Notes: generated by a model from the letters alone, not told the origin. A DNA stretch of 64,000 bases from an uncultured Bacteroidales bacterium (GCA_902802265.1 CADCLN010000008.1:1-64000), one strand, 5' to 3'; shown: positions 8,050 to 17,746, counted from the stretch's first letter. Program-made: numbers and translations.

Positions 8050-10914
8050 ATGAAAAAACTCTTTCTGCTTGACGCTTACGCACTCATCTACCGTGCTTAT
8101 TACGGCTTCATCAACCGCCCCTTGATTAACAGCAAGGGCAACAACACTTCTGCCATTTTTGGTTTTGTCAAAACACTGGAAGAAGTCTTGACAAAAGAAA
8201 ATCCCGATTACATCGGCGTTGCATTCGATGTTCATGGACCCACCTTTCGCCACGAAGCCTTCCCCGAATACAAGGCACAGCGCGAAGAAACCCCCGATGG
8301 AATCAAGTTTGGCGTACCTGTCATCAAAGACATTCTAAAGGCATACAACATCCCCATCATGGAAGCTCCAGGCTTCGAAGCAGACGATATCATCGGTACT
8401 TTGGCAACACAAGGACACGATTTCAAGGATATTGACATCTACATGATGACCCCCGACAAAGACTACGGTCAATTGGTTCATGGCAATGTCAAGATGTACA
8501 AACCACGGCACGATGGTGGCTACGACATTCTCAACGAGCAAGACATTATTAATAAATATGGTCTTGAACGCACCGAACAGGTCATCGACCTGCTGGGACT
8601 CATGGGCGACTCGTCCGACAACTTCCCTGGTTGTCCAGGCGTAGGCGAAAAGACAGCTGTGAAACTCATCAAAGAATTTGGCAGCGTGGAAAACCTGCTG
8701 ACACATACCGACCAACTGAAAGGCGCCATCAAGACCAAAGTAGAAACACACATTGACGACATCAAGATGAGCCTCTTCCTTGCCACCATCAAAACAGACA
8801 TCCCTGGGCTCACATTGAATCTGGAAGAACTACAACGGCAAGCACCCAACCAAGAGGCACTGCAAAAAATCTTTGAGGAACACGAACTGCGTTCACTCAT
8901 CAAACGGAAAGAAAACACTACACCTGTTTCCCCTACCCCGCCCCCTCAAAATACAACTGGCAAAAAGTCCAAAGTGCCCACAGGACAACTCGACATGTTT
9001 TCCACAGCAGAAAACACCCCTTCTCAAGCCGTCGAGAGGGATTTATTTGCCGACATCCGTCCAGAAAATCAAAAAGAATCGATTCTCAGCGACTTTAGAA
9101 CGGTAGGTGTAACCTATCAACTCGTTGATTCTTTTGATGAAATGGATAAATTGGCCGCAAAAATCTTGACATCGAAAGAATTTGCTTTAGACACGGAAAC
9201 TGCTTCGTGGGACAAAAATGACAAAAACGTCGATGCCATGAAGGCAGAACTCGTGGGTTTGAGCTTTGCAATGACCGAAAACGAAGCCTACTACGTGCCT
9301 GTGCCAGCAGAAAGAGAACAAGCCTTAATGGTTGTTAATAAATTTAAAGAAGTTTATAACAACGAAGATTCGCTAAAAATTGGTCACAACATCAAGTACG
9401 ACATGACGGTGCTGAAACAATACGGCATCGATGTGAAAGGAAAACTTTTCGACACCATGATTGCCGACTACGTACTCATGCCAGAACGACCACACAAGAT
9501 GGACACCGTGGCTGAACAATACCTGAAGTACCGCACCATTCACTACGACGAAGTGGTCGGCACAGGCCGGCAGCAAAAGACCATGCGCGACATCGCCCCC
9601 GCCGACATTGTGAACTACGCAGCCGAAGATGCTGATGTAACCCTCAAGCTGAAGCACATTCTGGAAAAAGAACTCGCCGCACGTGGGCTGACCCAGCTCT
9701 TCGAGGAAATAGAAATGCCCCTTGTCCGCGTCCTCATGCACATGGAAATGAACGGTGCCCGCATCGACACCAACGCCCTGAAGGAGACTTCTACCCTCTT
9801 CACCCAACGAATGTTGGAAATCGAAAGCAACATACGCGAAGTGGCAGGTCAAAGCCTCAACATCTCCTCCCCCAAACAGATTGGCGAACTGCTCTTCGAC
9901 AAACTCAAACTGATGGAACGTCCGCGCAAGACAAAAACAGGCCAATACGTCACCGACGAAGCCACCCTGCAAGCCCTCAAAGGCAAGCACAAAGTGGTGG
10001 AGCAAATCCTTGATTACCGAGGCTACAAAAAGCTGCTCAGCACCTACATCGATGCCCTGCCCCAACTGGTCAACCAGCGCACAGGACACATCCACACATC
10101 CTACAATCAAGCCGTTACCAGCACAGGGCGACTCTCCTCCAGCAACCCCAACCTGCAGAACATACCCGTGCGCGACGACAACGGAAAAGAAGTGCGCAAA
10201 GCCTTCATCCCCGACGAAGGCGAACTCTTTTTCTCTGCCGACTACAGCCAGATAGAACTGCGACTGATGGCCCACCTCAGCGGCGACAAAAACATGGTAG
10301 AAGACTTCAATTCTGGTCACGACATCCACCGCGCCACCGCCGCAAAAATCTTCAAATGCCCCATCGACCAGGTCACACCCGAAATGCGCCGCAAAGCCAA
10401 GACCGCCAACTTCGGCATCATCTACGGCATCTCTGCCTTCGGACTGGCAGAGCGCATGGACGTCAGCCGAACCGAAGCTAAAGATTTGATTGACGAATAC
10501 TTCGCTACCTATCCAGGCGTAAAAACCTATATGGAAGCCAGCATCGAGAAAGCCCGCCGCCTTGGCTACACCGAAACCCTCTATGGCCGCCAATGCCAAG
10601 TGCCAGGCATCAACGAACACAATGCCGTCGTCCGTGGCTATGCCGAGCGCAATGCCATCAACGCCCCCATTCAAGGTACAGCCGCCGACATCATCAAACT
10701 GGCCATGATCCGCATCGACCAGCGCATCCTGCAAGAAGGGCTCCGCAGCAAGATGATTCTGCAAGTGCACGACGAACTGAACTTCAGCGTGCCACCCGAA
10801 GAAAAAGAAGTCCTGCAAAACATCGTCATTACTGAAATGCAAAACGTTGCACAACTCTCCGTACCCCTCGTCGCCGACTGCGGCTGGGGCAATAACTGGT
10901 TAGAAGCTCATTAA
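8050..10914 (+). CDS. polA: DNA polymerase I
   Basis: A 954-aa repair and Okazaki-processing polymerase with all three classical domains. The 5' nuclease domain opens with LFLLDAYALIYRAYY. The 3'-5' exonuclease domain keeps DTET (residues ~380-383), HNIKYDMTVL and YAAEDAD, so proofreading looks intact. The polymerase domain has SADYSQIELR (~730), the O-helix KTANFGIIYG and LQVHDE (~904). The ATG at 8050 is preferred to the GTG/TTG codons 42 bp upstream because it begins at the conserved nuclease strand. rdgB follows after 6 bp, implying co-transcription. Confidence 0.97.
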   Translation: MKKLFLLDAYALIYRAYYGFINRPLINSKGNNTSAIFGFVKTLEEVLTKENPDYIGVAFDVHGPTFRHEAFPEYKAQREETPDGIKFGVPVIKDILKAYNIPIMEAPGFEADDIIGTLATQGHDFKDIDIYMMTPDKDYGQLVHGNVKMYKPRHDGGYDILNEQDIINKYGLERTEQVIDLLGLMGDSSDNFPGCPGVGEKTAVKLIKEFGSVENLLTHTDQLKGAIKTKVETHIDDIKMSLFLATIKTDIPGLTLNLEELQRQAPNQEALQKIFEEHELRSLIKRKENTTPVSPTPPPQNTTGKKSKVPTGQLDMFSTAENTPSQAVERDLFADIRPENQKESILSDFRTVGVTYQLVDSFDEMDKLAAKILTSKEFALDTETASWDKNDKNVDAMKAELVGLSFAMTENEAYYVPVPAEREQALMVVNKFKEVYNNEDSLKIGHNIKYDMTVLKQYGIDVKGKLFDTMIADYVLMPERPHKMDTVAEQYLKYRTIHYDEVVGTGRQQKTMRDIAPADIVNYAAEDADVTLKLKHILEKELAARGLTQLFEEIEMPLVRVLMHMEMNGARIDTNALKETSTLFTQRMLEIESNIREVAGQSLNISSPKQIGELLFDKLKLMERPRKTKTGQYVTDEATLQALKGKHKVVEQILDYRGYKKLLSTYIDALPQLVNQRTGHIHTSYNQAVTSTGRLSSSNPNLQNIPVRDDNGKEVRKAFIPDEGELFFSADYSQIELRLMAHLSGDKNMVEDFNSGHDIHRATAAKIFKCPIDQVTPEMRRKAKTANFGIIYGISAFGLAERMDVSRTEAKDLIDEYFATYPGVKTYMEASIEKARRLGYTETLYGRQCQVPGINEHNAVVRGYAERNAINAPIQGTAADIIKLAMIRIDQRILQEGLRSKMILQVHDELNFSVPPEEKEVLQNIVITEMQNVAQLSVPLVADCGWGNNWLEAH

Positions 10915-10920
10915 ATAAAT

Positions 10921-11553
10921 ATGGAAACCCTCGTTTTAGCAAGCAACAACGCACACAAACTGGAAGAAATTCGTGCTATTCTCGGAGATAAATTCGAGAT
11001 AAAATCCCTCCGCGACATCGGCTGCACCGCCGACATACCCGAAACAGGCTGCAGCTTTCAGGAAAACGCCCTGCAAAAGGCACAATACGTAAAAGAACAC
11101 TACGGCTACGACTGCTTTGCCGATGACTCAGGCTTAGAGGTAGAAGCACTCTCCTGGGAACCAGGCATCTACTCCGCACGCTATGCCCAAATCAACGGAC
11201 GCAAAGTAACGCCCCAGAACAAAGATAACGTCAACATGGATGTGCTTCTGGAAAAGCTCGAAGCACAACAGTCAGAAATGGGCGAAAAAGCAGGCGCACG
11301 CATCCTCTCCCCTGCCCGATTCCGTACCGCCATCGCCCTACTCTACCACGGCTCCGTCCACTACTTCGACGGCATTGTCCCTGGTGTCATTATCAATGAA
11401 AAACGCGGCACCGAAGGCTTCGGCTACGACCCCATCTTCATCCCCGACGGCTACACCCAGACCTTTGCTCAACTGGGCAGCGACGTGAAAAACGGCATCA
11501 GCCACCGCGCACGCGCCGTAGCTAAATTAGCAGAATTCCTGACAGCTAACTAA
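10921..11553 (+). CDS. rdgB: XTP/dITP (non-canonical purine NTP) pyrophosphatase
   Basis: A 210-aa house-cleaning enzyme hydrolysing dITP, ITP and XTP to monophosphates before they enter nucleic acids. The N-terminal LVLASNNAHKLEE, the central FADDSGLEVEAL, GFGYDPIFIP and the C-terminal SHRARA are the family signatures. It is slightly longer than the usual ~195 aa because of an insertion near residues 110-130. It is 6 bp downstream of polA, a sensible pairing of genome-maintenance functions. Confidence 0.95.
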   Translation: METLVLASNNAHKLEEIRAILGDKFEIKSLRDIGCTADIPETGCSFQENALQKAQYVKEHYGYDCFADDSGLEVEALSWEPGIYSARYAQINGRKVTPQNKDNVNMDVLLEKLEAQQSEMGEKAGARILSPARFRTAIALLYHGSVHYFDGIVPGVIINEKRGTEGFGYDPIFIPDGYTQTFAQLGSDVKNGISHRARAVAKLAEFLTAN

Positions 11554-11589
11554 ACGGGGATGATTTAACCAACGGATTGCCGTCTATTA

Positions 11590-11890
11590 AACGAAAGAGA
11601 AACAGAAATCCGTTCAATACGTTCAATCTTCGCGAAGCGATATGTTTTTTATATAACAAGTTCCTGCGGAACGATTAAACGGATTAAACGAAAGAGAAAA
11701 AGAAATCTGTTCAATCCGATCAATCTTCGCGAAGCGATATGTTTCTTATATAACAAGTTCCTGCGGAACGATTAAACGGATTAAACGAAAGGGAAACGGA
11801 AATCCGTTCAATCCGATCAATCTTCGCGAAGCGATATGTGTTTTATATAACAAGTTCCTGCGGAACGATTAAACGGATTAAACGGATTAA
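11590..11890 (+). repeat. Three tandem copies of a 97-bp palindromic repeat
   Basis: The landmark CTTCGCGAAGCGATATG starts at 11628, 11725 and 11822, a period of 97 bp. Each unit also holds the hairpin GTTCCTGCGGAAC (5-bp stem, 3-nt loop). The units differ by a few substitutions only. Inverted copies lie at 491-801. Confidence 0.88.
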
Positions 11891-11960
11891 AATTGACTTC
11901 GTCAAATTCGTCAAATTCGTCAAATTCGTAGTCCCAAAAATCCGTTTAATCCGTTGTCCT
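11891..11960 (+). repeat. 9-bp tandem block, inverted partner of 600-640
   Basis: The 9-mer TCAAATTCG is repeated three times, followed by a segment matching (as reverse complement) the sequence at about 580-640. With the 97-bp repeats this forms an inverted repeat bracketing mnmG to rdgB. No gene is visible in 11554-12001. Confidence 0.75.
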
Positions 11961-12001
11961 TAAAGATAATACGTAATTGAAGAAATCTGTGTAATCTGTG
12001 T

Positions 12002-12889
12002 TTACAGTTCTGCGTCCGAACATTCAAACGTCTTTCCCTGACGGATATCGCCCGTTTGCAATCCCAGTTTGAACCACTTCATGCGCTGCTTCGACGTGCC
12101 ATGATTAAACGACTCAGGCACAGCATAGCCACGAGCCTTCTTCTGCAAATAGTCATCGCCGATGACCTGCGCACACTGGATAGCCTCCTCAATGTCGCCA
12201 TCCTCCAGCGAACCAAACATCTTGTTGTCGTGGTGAGCCCATACGCCAGCATAAAAGTCAGCCAACAGCTCCAACCTAACCGACAGCTTGTTCGCCTCGG
12301 CTTGGCTCATCTTCGCCATCTGCTGGTGCACCTTCTGCAACGTACCCGTCAGATACTCCACATGGTGCCCCACCTCATGCGCAATCACGTAAGCATAGGC
12401 AAAATCGCCATCAGCACCCAACTGGCTCTTCATCGAAGTGAAGAACGAAAGGTCAATGTAAAGCTTCTGGTCTCCAGAACAATAGAACGGACCCATCTCC
12501 GATGCACCCTGACCGCAAGCCGTCTGTACGCCATCGGTGTAGAGCACCATCGTTGGCACCTCATAAGTAGAACCGTTCTCCTTGAAAATCTTTGTCCACA
12601 CATCCTCCGTACCAGCCAGAATCTGTGTGGAAAACTTTGCCAGTTCCTGCTCTTCCGGCGTGAGCTCGCGTTGCTCGCTGGTCACCTCCGTGTTAGTACC
12701 CGTCAGCGAACCTAGTCCGCCATTCTCGGCAACCTGCTCCATGACAGCCGTCAGCGGGTTACCACCCGAAATCCAAGCCATCAGAGCCACAATGATAATA
12801 CCGCCGATACCCAGACCGGCCTTCTTGCCGCCGCTCATACCACGGCGGTCTTCCACGTTTGAACTCGTGCGTCGTCCATCTAATTTCAT
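12002..12889 (-). CDS. YpfJ-type putative neutral zinc metallopeptidase
   Basis: A 295-aa single-pass membrane protein of the family often named YpfJ or 'neutral zinc metallopeptidase'. A hydrophobic segment lies at residues ~25-45 after a basic, Gly-rich N-terminus, followed by a Gln/Glu-rich linker. The zinc site is AHEVGHHVEYL (~170-180), with the third ligand probably in LELLADFYAG. The C-terminal FNHGTSKQRMKWFKLG is a hallmark. Physiological substrate is unknown. It is a stand-alone gene with its own promoter (TACCTTTG at 12926-12919, minus strand) and the 22-bp array 2 lies 94 bp upstream of its start. Confidence 0.88.
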   Translation of the reverse strand: MKLDGRRTSSNVEDRRGMSGGKKAGLGIGGIIIVALMAWISGGNPLTAVMEQVAENGGLGSLTGTNTEVTSEQRELTPEEQELAKFSTQILAGTEDVWTKIFKENGSTYEVPTMVLYTDGVQTACGQGASEMGPFYCSGDQKLYIDLSFFTSMKSQLGADGDFAYAYVIAHEVGHHVEYLTGTLQKVHQQMAKMSQAEANKLSVRLELLADFYAGVWAHHDNKMFGSLEDGDIEEAIQCAQVIGDDYLQKKARGYAVPESFNHGTSKQRMKWFKLGLQTGDIRQGKTFECSDAEL

Positions 12890-12918
12890 AATATCAAAAT
12901 TTTTAAAGGATTACGCCG

Positions 12919-12926
12919 CAAAGGTA
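12919..12926 (-). promoter_or_regulatory. -7 element of the zinc peptidase gene
   Basis: CAAAGGTA reads TACCTTTG on the minus strand, an exact -7 element 30 bp before the start codon. The -33 position carries only a degenerate CTTG about 22 bp upstream. Confidence 0.65.
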
Positions 12927-12982
12927 TTAAAAAAAATTGATATCTCTGCAAGAAACCGACAAAACTTTACACTCCATTCAAT

Positions 12983-13070
12983 AAAACTTAACACTTATAA
13001 CGACGAAACACAGCACTTGTCATTTCAAAACACGGCACTTGTCAAATCAAAACTTAACTCCTGTTAAATA
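12983..13070. repeat. 22-bp array 2
   Basis: Four units start at 12983, 13005, 13027 and 13049, exactly 22 bp apart, each opening with AAAAC or GAAAC. The middle two share the core CACTTGTCA, and the last contains the dyad TTAACTCCTGTTAA. It lies 94 bp upstream of the zinc peptidase start codon. Confidence 0.75.
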
Positions 13071-13165
13071 TCGACCGATTGAATAATATTTCGTTCAAAT
13101 AACGACAAATTCGCTTCAATCATTTCCAAAGCCATAGCTAAAAGCAAAAAAATCAGCCAAATATT

Positions 13166-13196
13166 TTGCAGAAAAGCAGAATTTCCGTACATTTGC
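13166..13196 (+). promoter_or_regulatory. Promoter of the candidate RNA / secreted-protein leader
   Basis: TTTG at 13166-13169 and TACATTTG at 13189-13196 are 19 bp apart, a full consensus match. The nearest downstream large gene starts only at 13679, so transcription from here gives either a separate RNA ending at the terminator 13516-13547 or a leader of about 475 nt. Confidence 0.75.
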
Positions 13197-13363
13197 CGCG
13201 TCAAATCAGGCAACTATGCCCGCCGACGGGCGGACATTTACTGAGGCGACACATAAAATAGGCGTTTATCACGCTTGTTCAATGACTCTTTGAAACTTCG
13301 CAACTTTCATGATACTGTCACTGAGCAATGCAACGATAAGATGCTACTTTTGATGATAATTCT

Positions 13364-13528
13364 ATGCACCAAGTGTGCCCTTTCGTGTTGGTTATATGCC
13401 CGTATTGTGGCATTTCACCAACAGAATTGGTATCAATAGGTGCCATAACATATCATCAGAATGTGGGTCATTCGTTGCTCGTTCAACAGTATCGGGTATG
13501 CGAAGACCTCAAAGAGTGGGACGAGTAA
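13364..13528 (+). CDS. Possible 54-aa Cys-containing protein
   Basis: This short frame (ATG to TAA) encodes a 54-aa peptide with the knuckle CPYCG at residues ~12-16 and further cysteines near 5 and 46, ending in an acidic tail. It could be a small zinc-binding protein, a leader peptide, or a spurious frame inside the structured RNA that spans it. There is no convincing ribosome-binding site (which Bacteroidetes often lack), so coding status is uncertain. Confidence 0.25.
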   Translation: MHQVCPFVLVICPYCGISPTELVSIGAITYHQNVGHSLLVQQYRVCEDLKEWDE

Positions 13529-13547
13529 AGTTGTTCCCACATTTTTT
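13516..13547 (+). terminator. Intrinsic terminator of the candidate RNA
   Basis: GTGGGA at 13516-13521 pairs with TCCCAC at 13535-13540, followed by ATTTTTT. It lies 130 bp before the secreted protein gene, so it would end or attenuate transcripts starting near 13203. Confidence 0.65.
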
Positions 13548-13678
13548 ATATCCCCACATATTATAAATGTTCATTGAGCAAACGTCACTAAGGACAAACC
13601 CTTTTTATGTTCAAACGGAACAAACAAACAACATTTATAATTAACTCTATTTTTTAACCTTCTTAATTTTTAGTTCTT

Positions 13679-16600
13679 ATGAAACGAAAATTACTTTTGG
13701 CGGCAACTTCATTGATGTTTGCCGTAGTTGGTGGAGGAGGAAGTGCCTCTGCTTACAATGTGAGTGACTTAGTATCTGCAGGATGGACTAAAGCAACATC
13801 GCTTGACGATGCTTCTAACAACTACTACGTGTTTGTTGATGCAGGAGCGCAGGCTACAGCCATGTTCCGCAACAATGATTCAGATGCACGTCCTTTCTAC
13901 AACACTATCGTTGACCCTCTTACCGACCTTCAAGAAGTATGGGTTATTGAGCCTAATGGTAGCTATTTTACCATTAAGGGTAATGAGGAGTCATTCTTTT
14001 TCAATAGTGGCAATGCTGGATGGAACGACTATGTAGGTCACAACAACGACAATGGTAATTATACTTTTACGCTCAGCAACGAAAAGTATAGCATTAAGTC
14101 TGTGACAACTAATCAATGGGTAGGTCCATGGAACAACGATGGTGCTGTTTCGACAAATTTGCCAGAAAACGTGGCAGCTAACAAATCCGAAGGACAAGCT
14201 CCAGGCTTTTATCTCTATGCAATGTCGCGCAGTGCATTCTCTGAAGCACTTGCGGCAGCCCGTCTCAGCACTCTTAGTACGGCGACGAAAGAATCTCCTG
14301 TTGATGTTTCTTCCTACATTGTAAATGCCGACTTCACTTCAAAGAACGCTCAAGGCTGGACACGTACAGGCTCTGCGGGCAACCAGCAGTGGAGCAACCA
14401 GACGATGGAGTCGTGGCATAACAACAATGTCAGCGTTTCTCAAAAAGTGGTGGGTCTGCCAGAAGGACTCTACAAGGTTTCGGCAGACATCATTGCTGGT
14501 CCAGACATAGATCAAACAGCCTACGTCTTTGGCAATAACGGAGCGGTAGAGAAAATAGCAATTGCAACAGCTAATGCAACTGAAGGCAACTATGCTACGA
14601 TGAGCACTGAGGTGTCAGGAAAAACACTTACCACCGACTTCATCAATGTCAGCAGTGGAGAATTGACCATCGGTTTCAAAGATCCTGCAACAGGTTCTGG
14701 ATGGGTAGTAGTCGATAATTTCAAACTGAAATACTATGGCTTTGACCTTGATGAATTGAAGTCTGCCTACACCGAAGCACTTGTTGCAGCTCAGGATATA
14801 GATCAAGATGCACCTATGCTTAATACGGCTCTCGCCGCTTTACAGGATGCTCTAACCAACTATTCTACTTGCGAGGAAACAAAAGACGCTCTCACAACCG
14901 CCGCTAATGCCCTCAGTTCAGCCGTAGCAGCTGTCAACACTTCTATAGAGGCTTATGCCAAGGCAAAGACAGCCATTGACGCTGCTAATGCCCTGAAAGA
15001 TGCTCACAACTTCGCAAGTGCCTCTGCCATCAGCACATTTGAAGGAGCTATTACCACTATCTCTAATGCTTATGATGCAAGAACTCTTTCTAATGCCGAT
15101 GCTTCTGCCGCAGGGACTACTCTTGGTGTAGCAGTCACGGGGTATCGAGCCAATCCTAACGGAGCAGCTGTTAATTATCTCGAAAGTGGTTTCGGTTTGA
15201 CAGACTTTAACGAAGCTCTGTATATTAATACTTGGTCGGTTGAAGGTAATAACGATGGATCGGGCTTCTCCGTTCCATTCTATGAATATTGGACAGGTGA
15301 TGCCAATTCTTTGGCAGAGCAGACTTGGACAGGAACACTCACTAATCTTCCCAATGGTCTCTACAGCGTTTCTGCTTTAGTACGTGTACGTGCAAAGAAT
15401 GAAACAGCAGCTACCGATGCTACAGGTATCACTATGGACGTAAATGGTGGCGGCGAAGGTGTCTACGCCGCAAAAGATGTTACTGAAGGCGATCAGATTG
15501 GCACAAGTCAATTCCAGATTGCTACATATACAGCTCAGAACTTGGTTAAGAACGGCACACTGACAGTTAACTTCAATGTACTTGACGGAAACAATGTAAG
15601 CTGGCTCAGTTTCAAGAATGTGAAGTACACAAAGGTTCGTGACTTGACTCCAGAGGAAGCATTTATTGCAGCTACTGCTGAAGATTACGCCGCCTTGAAC
15701 GCTGCTATCGAGGCTCACACTCTCGGTTTCGAAGCTGGCGAATATGCTCCTTATAATAATGTGGAAGCTGCTAAAGCTGTTGCTGCTGCCCAAGCTATCG
15801 ATCAAGATGCTGAGAACGCTCAGGAAGATGTGCAGGCTGCTACTGCTGCTATCACAGGAGCCACCTGGTCTGCTGCTAACGTGGCTGAAGTGAATGCTAT
15901 TTACGATGGTACGTTTGCAACTGCTGGTAACGATGGCGCTCCTAAGGGTTGGGCTACTACTCACACTGCTGGTTTAGGTAGTGCTTTACACGCTCGTGCT
16001 TTCGTGCTGACAAGCGGTATGGGCAACTATGATAACCTTGAGGCATTCGGTCAGGGTGATACCCGTTCTGCATTCTATGTCCGCTTTGACGGAACAAACA
16101 GTGCTCAGGGTACGTGGTACAACTATGGTGGTACCGATGGTTACACAATGCCTCTGAAGGCTAACACTGTTTACCGCATTACAATGCAGGCTGGTGCATG
16201 GGGCGATTATGCAAATAAGAAGCTTTCCGTTTCCGTTAAAGACGCTAAGGGCACAAGCGTGCTTTCTGAAAACATCACTACCACTAAGAGGACAAGTAGC
16301 GGAGAGGGTGTGAACGACGGTTCCTTTATCTTCACCACCAACGAAGCAGGTAACTACACCTTCTCATTGTGGAATGGAAATGGCTCAAACAACTACGCAG
16401 CTATTGTTTCTAACATTGTTCTCGTCAAGGCTACTGCTGCTGACCTCAAGGACGCTCTGCTTGCTGAGATTACTACAGCTAACGAAGTCAATGTTATAGC
16501 CAACGTGGGTACTGCTGCATTCCAGAAGCCTGCTGCTGCTGCAACCGCTCTGACTACCGCAATCGGTGATGCACAGGCTGTTTACGACAATGCTGACGCT

Positions 16601-17746
16601 ACTGTCGAGCAGGTTCTTGCTGCTACAGAGAACGTACCTGCTGCTGTTGAAGCCTACAACAATGCTGAACTGAATGCTCCTGATGCTGACAAGGTTTATA
16701 ATATTACCAATGTGTCTTCAGGTTACAAACACGCAAACAAAGCCCTTACATTCAAATCTGCTTCTAATGCAGACTTGACTGCTAACACAACTTCCATGGG
16801 CTGGACAGAAGATCCTGGTTCAATGTACCCACAAGGCGTAAAGTTCACAGCTGTTGCAGGTAAGAAGAATGTATATACTTTGAGCTATACTCGTGCTGAT
16901 GGTGAAACAATCTATATCTCTACAGGTAAAACTTCTGGTCTTGGCAATGCAACAACTCAAATCCGTCCGACAACAGATGCTACCAAAGCATTGGAGGTTC
17001 GTGTAGAGGCTGCTGGTACTGAAGATGTATGGTATCTTTGGAACACAGAAGCAGGCAAGCGTCTGGGCGCTAATGGTTCTAATGACCAGGGTCTGTTCAC
17101 TGGTGAGGCTAACGGTTACAATTTTTATGACATGAAACTTGCAGAAGCCGTAAACAACGAAGTGTCTCTCTCTATTAAAGCCGCAAATAAATATGGTACA
17201 CTGATTCTGCCATTTGCAGCAACTGTTCCAACAGGTGTAACTGCTTATAGCGTAAGTGAAGTATCTGGTTCTGCTCTGACTTTGGTTGAAGCTGAAAGCT
17301 TTGCTGCCAATACTCCGTACATTGTTTATGCTGAAACTGGTGCAACTGCAGACCTTGCAGGTCTTGGTTCTGCTTATACAGACGGTACTTACACAGCAGG
17401 CCTCCTCACAGGTGTTTACGCTAATACTTCTGCTCCTGTAGGCTCTTACGTTCTTCAGAATATTAGTGATAAGGTTGCATTCTATCAAGTAGAAACAGGC
17501 GAGCAGCCAACCGTTGGTGCTAACCGTGCATATCTCACTTATGAAGCTCCTGCTGGTGATGCCAAGTCTCGTGCATTCTTCTTCGAAGGTGACGATGCTA
17601 CTGCTATCGCTACTATCTCTGCATTGACTTCTGGTGAAGTGGAAGCTATCTACACCATCGGTGGTGCAAGAGTGAACTCACTGCAGAAGGGTATTAATAT
17701 CGTGAAGATGCAGAATGGTGAAACCAAGAAGGTTATCGTGAAATAA
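13679..17746 (+). CDS. Large secreted modular protein with T9SS-like C-terminal signal
   Basis: A 1355-aa exported protein of unknown function. A signal peptide occupies residues 1-~25, with cleavage near SASA/YN. Three predicted beta-sandwich, carbohydrate-binding-like modules are visible (residues ~213-354, ~498-654 and ~737-917). The first two share the pattern LPxGLYxVSA. They alternate with Ala-rich helical spacers (~355-497, ~655-736, ~918-1000). A further beta-rich region (~1002-1300) precedes a C-terminal segment (EAIYTIGGARV...GINIVKMQNG...VIVK). That segment resembles the sorting domains of type IX secretion cargo in Prevotella. No catalytic motif is recognised. The gene has a long upstream region with its own candidate RNA. 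Confidence 0.8.
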   Translation: MKRKLLLAATSLMFAVVGGGGSASAYNVSDLVSAGWTKATSLDDASNNYYVFVDAGAQATAMFRNNDSDARPFYNTIVDPLTDLQEVWVIEPNGSYFTIKGNEESFFFNSGNAGWNDYVGHNNDNGNYTFTLSNEKYSIKSVTTNQWVGPWNNDGAVSTNLPENVAANKSEGQAPGFYLYAMSRSAFSEALAAARLSTLSTATKESPVDVSSYIVNADFTSKNAQGWTRTGSAGNQQWSNQTMESWHNNNVSVSQKVVGLPEGLYKVSADIIAGPDIDQTAYVFGNNGAVEKIAIATANATEGNYATMSTEVSGKTLTTDFINVSSGELTIGFKDPATGSGWVVVDNFKLKYYGFDLDELKSAYTEALVAAQDIDQDAPMLNTALAALQDALTNYSTCEETKDALTTAANALSSAVAAVNTSIEAYAKAKTAIDAANALKDAHNFASASAISTFEGAITTISNAYDARTLSNADASAAGTTLGVAVTGYRANPNGAAVNYLESGFGLTDFNEALYINTWSVEGNNDGSGFSVPFYEYWTGDANSLAEQTWTGTLTNLPNGLYSVSALVRVRAKNETAATDATGITMDVNGGGEGVYAAKDVTEGDQIGTSQFQIATYTAQNLVKNGTLTVNFNVLDGNNVSWLSFKNVKYTKVRDLTPEEAFIAATAEDYAALNAAIEAHTLGFEAGEYAPYNNVEAAKAVAAAQAIDQDAENAQEDVQAATAAITGATWSAANVAEVNAIYDGTFATAGNDGAPKGWATTHTAGLGSALHARAFVLTSGMGNYDNLEAFGQGDTRSAFYVRFDGTNSAQGTWYNYGGTDGYTMPLKANTVYRITMQAGAWGDYANKKLSVSVKDAKGTSVLSENITTTKRTSSGEGVNDGSFIFTTNEAGNYTFSLWNGNGSNNYAAIVSNIVLVKATAADLKDALLAEITTANEVNVIANVGTAAFQKPAAAATALTTAIGDAQAVYDNADATVEQVLAATENVPAAVEAYNNAELNAPDADKVYNITNVSSGYKHANKALTFKSASNADLTANTTSMGWTEDPGSMYPQGVKFTAVAGKKNVYTLSYTRADGETIYISTGKTSGLGNATTQIRPTTDATKALEVRVEAAGTEDVWYLWNTEAGKRLGANGSNDQGLFTGEANGYNFYDMKLAEAVNNEVSLSIKAANKYGTLILPFAATVPTGVTAYSVSEVSGSALTLVEAESFAANTPYIVYAETGATADLAGLGSAYTDGTYTAGLLTGVYANTSAPVGSYVLQNISDKVAFYQVETGEQPTVGANRAYLTYEAPAGDAKSRAFFFEGDDATAIATISALTSGEVEAIYTIGGARVNSLQKGINIVKMQNGETKKVIVK

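Larger units (their letters stand above)
13203..13547 (+). ncRNA. Candidate structured RNA or attenuated leader
   Basis: Bounded by the consensus promoter at 13166-13196 and an intrinsic terminator at 13516-13547. Internal structure seen by eye includes the hairpin GCCCGCCGACGGGC near 13218-13231. A long stem at 13386-13423 has outer arms TGTTGGT/ACCAACA and inner arms ATGCC/GGCAT. It matches none of the tmRNA, RNase P, 6S or SRP landmarks that I know. It may act in trans or as an attenuator for the secreted protein gene. A 55-codon reading frame (13364-13528) overlaps it and is an alternative explanation. Confidence 0.5.

Noticed and set aside
9373-10854. Long minus-strand frame (493 aa) inside polA
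   Set aside because: It is a shadow of polA codon bias; no start context, promoter or recognised motif, while polA is complete on the other strand.
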